From Xenopus tropicalis (lineage: Eukaryota; Chordata; Amphibia; Anura; Pipidae): 64,000 nucleotides of DNA. Numbering within the stretch: position 1 is the stretch's first letter; each line of letters starts with the position of its first letter. Below are positions 61,391 through 64,000 of this stretch, one piece after another. Made by a program: the position numbers and the translations under genes. The notes beneath the pieces were generated by a model. It did no database searches and was not told the DNA's origin. It saw nothing but the letters and a program-made list of their open reading frames with translations. Location: positions 133,506,234 through 133,570,233 of the forward strand of contig NC_030682.2 in NCBI RefSeq assembly GCF_000004195.4, written 5' to 3'.

Positions 61391-62067
61391 GGTTCTGCAC
61401 CTGAAGAAGGGGTCACCCCCGAAAGCTTGTGCAATAATAATAACTATGGCACACGGTATATTTGTGATGGTGGAACCATGCCAGAACCCACCAACCTCAG
61501 CTCCCATTCCCTTAAATGGGAAACATGGTAAAACACCCGCTCTGGGACTTTCCTATTTATCCGATGCTTCTGTGGCTACAGGGGACACACTAGTGTGCAA
61601 AGCACATCGCATTGCTCCTAATATTTTGCTACTGTTTCTTTAAACTGCTGCAACCAAGAATTTTGACCAGGGAATTTTGGAGGACCCATATATGTTGTAT
61701 ATTTTACAAAAAACATACCCGAAATCAAAATAAACTCCAAAATAAAGCGATAAATAGATTATAAAGTTTGTATTGGGATGGTAACATGAATCGTACCTGG
61801 TAAAATGTGGAGGCTCAGGTGTATAGACCCCAAACCTATCGCCTAAAGTATACGATCCCAAACCAGTTAAAGAGAAGCAAAATGGTCAAGGCACCTTGAT
61901 TTTCAATGGACCAATAAAGACTGTTTTTTTAGCAAACTCCGCTGTGCTTGAAGTTCCTTCAACTACTTATGTTGTATATTTTGTCTCAATTCTTCAGTCT
62001 ACCAAGAATGATAACCAGTCCATTTTTAAGGACCCTCGTATTATTATTATGTTATCGCAATACCTTA

Positions 62068-62371
62068 GGGGCAGATTTATCAAATCACGAGTTCGAATCC
62101 CAATGGGAATATCACGAAAATGCTTAAGAAAAAATCGTATTAGTCCCGATAATATCGTATTGGCGATCCGAAAGTTTTTGTGCCGAACAATTGTAAACAG
62201 CGGTAAAACCTTTCCGATTTTTCTGTGCAAGCATACGAAAAAGTCGTGCGCCGTACGAAAAATCATGCAGTGTACGACAAAATTGTGCAGACGCCCAAAA
62301 AATTTGCCGAAAATACGCGCGGAGTTTTCGAATGAACACTCCGAGCGTTCGTGCCTTTATAAATGTGCCCC
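62068..62371. mobile_element. Palindromic MITE (GGGGCAGATTTATCAAATC ends)
   Basis: Ends GGGGCAGATTTATCAA and TTTATAAATGTGCCCC, flanked by TA (62066-62067 and 62372-62373), a possible 2-bp duplication. Shares its left half with 13921-14040, which carries the minisatellite that this copy lacks. Confidence 0.75.
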
Positions 62372-63520
62372 TAAGACTAAATGTATATAGAAAACATTCT
62401 GTTGATGGTTAAAGGTATCGACAATATGCTTCAATGGCAGTGGCAATACTTTAAAAAGGATTAGTATAGGATCTGATTGGTTGCTAAGGGATACAGGGCT
62501 AGGGTAAAATTTTGCCTTCAAACCTCAAAGCCTGATTGGCACAGGGAAGAATGCAACAGCGGTTATGAAGAAGCAAATGTAAGGAATTATCTATAATGAA
62601 AAAAATCCAGCTTTTTAGGTCAGAGACGAAGAGAGAGACAAAAATGTTTCCTTATTAAACATGTAAAGACATTTTTAAATAATTATTTGAAGTATTAAAT
62701 AATAAAAATGTTCTTTTTTACACCAAAAAATACTGTAAGAAGATGCCCATACATGTAAAAGTGTTTATGACAGGGTAGTTACATGCCTGTAAGAACAACG
62801 GCAACACACTTGATAAATCAGGTATGTTCTAGGTGTAGGCAATGGGTGGTTTGTCTCTGAAACACTTTATTCAGCGCTGATACAAACAACCAACAGACGG
62901 ATGGGGTTACAGCGGCGCATTTGGAACTCATTTCGCGCAGCACAACACTGGCTTTCTCGGGCAGCGGAATAAATCATTCCTGTCTCAGCGTCTCAGGAAC
63001 ATAGGACTTCTAACACAGCCATTTGCAAACTCCCAAAGGCGGTTTTTAACTGTCGATTTTTTTATTTCTTACAGCCGTCAAGGTCAAACAGGCAAATATA
63101 CATGTAAAACCTGAGCAGCAAACTAGCCCTTTGTTCTTGGTGAAAGTTGACTATATATATATATTTATTTAATGGTGATATAGGAGCGGCAGTTTTGCTA
63201 GAGACTGGGCTCCATGAAGTTCAATGTCTTTCACTTAAACAACCTCATGCCATCACTCAGCTAGATGTGTAACAGGTGTATGGTTTCTCCTTGGACCTCC
63301 TTAAATAAAATACTTAAACTATCAATTAAAACACCTGGCAATCATTTTTAAAAATAATAAATTCCCCTAATAATGTTCAATACTTTATATAACACTGGTG
63401 CATAATAAGTACAGTGTAAAACGTCAAAATTGAAAAACATTCATCAACATTTAAAACTTGTCACAACAAAGACATAAATATGACAACCTCTGGTGTATGA
63501 ACTCTGCAGAGACGAACTTA

Positions 63521-63930
63521 CAGGTATCGGACCCCTTATCCGGAAAACCATTATCCAGAAAGTTCCAAATTATGAAAAGGCCCTCTCCTATAGACTCCAT
63601 TTTAATCAAATAATTCACATTTTTAAAAATGATTCCCTTTTCTCTGTAATAATAAAACAGTACCTGTACTTGATCCCAACTAAGATATAATTACCCCTTA
63701 TTGGGGGCAGAACAGCCCTATTGGGTTTATTTCATGGTTAAATGATTCCCTTTTCTCTGTAATAATAAAACAGTACCTGTACTTGATCCCAACTAAGATA
63801 TAATCACCCCTTATTGGGGGCAGAACAGCCCTATTGGGTTTATTTAATGGTTAAATGATTCCCTTTTCTCTGTAATAATAAAACAGTACCTGTACTTGAT
63901 CCCAACTAAGATATAATTACCCCTTATTGG
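63521..63930 (+). mobile_element. CAGGTATGGG element with 3 units, right end missing
   Basis: Left end CAGGTATCGGACCCCTTATC, three units, then a break after CCCCTTATTGG into unrelated sequence. The variant terminal unit and right end are absent. Confidence 0.9.
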
Positions 63931-64000
63931 ATCAGGTAACATAAGTAACCGTGTCCCAGTGTGGCCCTATTTGAGGACTTAGTAGTCTACTGGCCATTGA

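Larger units (their letters stand above)
61186..64000 (-). other. rspo2: 3' part of rspo2 intron 3
   Basis: Intronic by position, upstream of exon 4. It holds an L2-like tail (61268-61390), a palindromic TIR element (62068-62371) and a CAGGTATGGG array element (63521-63930). I see no further coding exon: exon 3 (first furin repeat) and the signal-peptide exon are not present. About 62374-63520 is AT-rich sequence with no feature I can name. Confidence 0.85.

Noticed and set aside
1..64000. A previously undescribed multi-gene system
   Set aside because: Apart from three rspo2 exons and transposon remnants, I see no coding sequence with conserved motifs, splice context or codon structure on either strand.

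Overview
This is vertebrate nuclear DNA: AT-rich and intron-dominated, with coding sequence confined to three short exons on the minus strand. Those exons are recognisable as exons 4, 5 and 6 (the last three) of R-spondin 2 (rspo2). The repeat content resembles Xenopus: short TIR transposons, a 113-bp-unit array element with CAGGTATGGG ends, Tc1-like and CR1/L2-like remnants. A Xenopus or close pipid frog is therefore the best guess. The species is not decided by the window.

Layout, following rspo2 transcription from right to left: 61186-64000 is the 3' part of intron 3; 61042-61185 is exon 4 (second furin-like repeat); 60103-61041 is intron 4; 59914-60102 is exon 5 (thrombospondin type 1 domain); 28369-59913 is a 31.5-kb repeat-filled intron 5; 28253-28368 is exon 6 (basic tail and stop). 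The 3' UTR probably runs to about 27.6 kb. Positions 1-27.6 kb are 3' intergenic sequence with no gene I can support. All three exon junctions are phase 1. The joined exons give 148 residues, ending at residue 243 in the numbering of the human protein as I recall it, with no length change. Exons 1-3 (signal peptide, first furin repeat) lie beyond the right edge.

Most of the remaining sequence is mobile-element debris, and target-site duplications (TSDs) can often be read directly. Eight elements with ccccaacc-type ends, seven of them with 8-bp duplications (five exact, two imperfect), and five with TAGTGATGRGCGAA ends (four with duplications) are hAT-like. Three palindromic elements with AGGTCCCCATACACGGGC-like ends have TWA duplications, as in PIF/Harbinger. 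One decayed Tc1 transposase gene lies at 53.6-54.7 kb. Eight CAGGTATGGG elements contain 3 to 8 tandem 113-bp units. A 2.3-kb block at 4.3-8.9 kb is duplicated almost without change and carries a 53-bp minisatellite and a 500-bp perfect-looking hairpin.

I found no operon, CRISPR array, phage, tRNA, rRNA or novel multi-gene system. The observations most worth checking are structural: the young tandem duplication, array growth inside transposons, datable nested insertions, and a G-rich 22-bp minisatellite just upstream of rspo2 exon 6.
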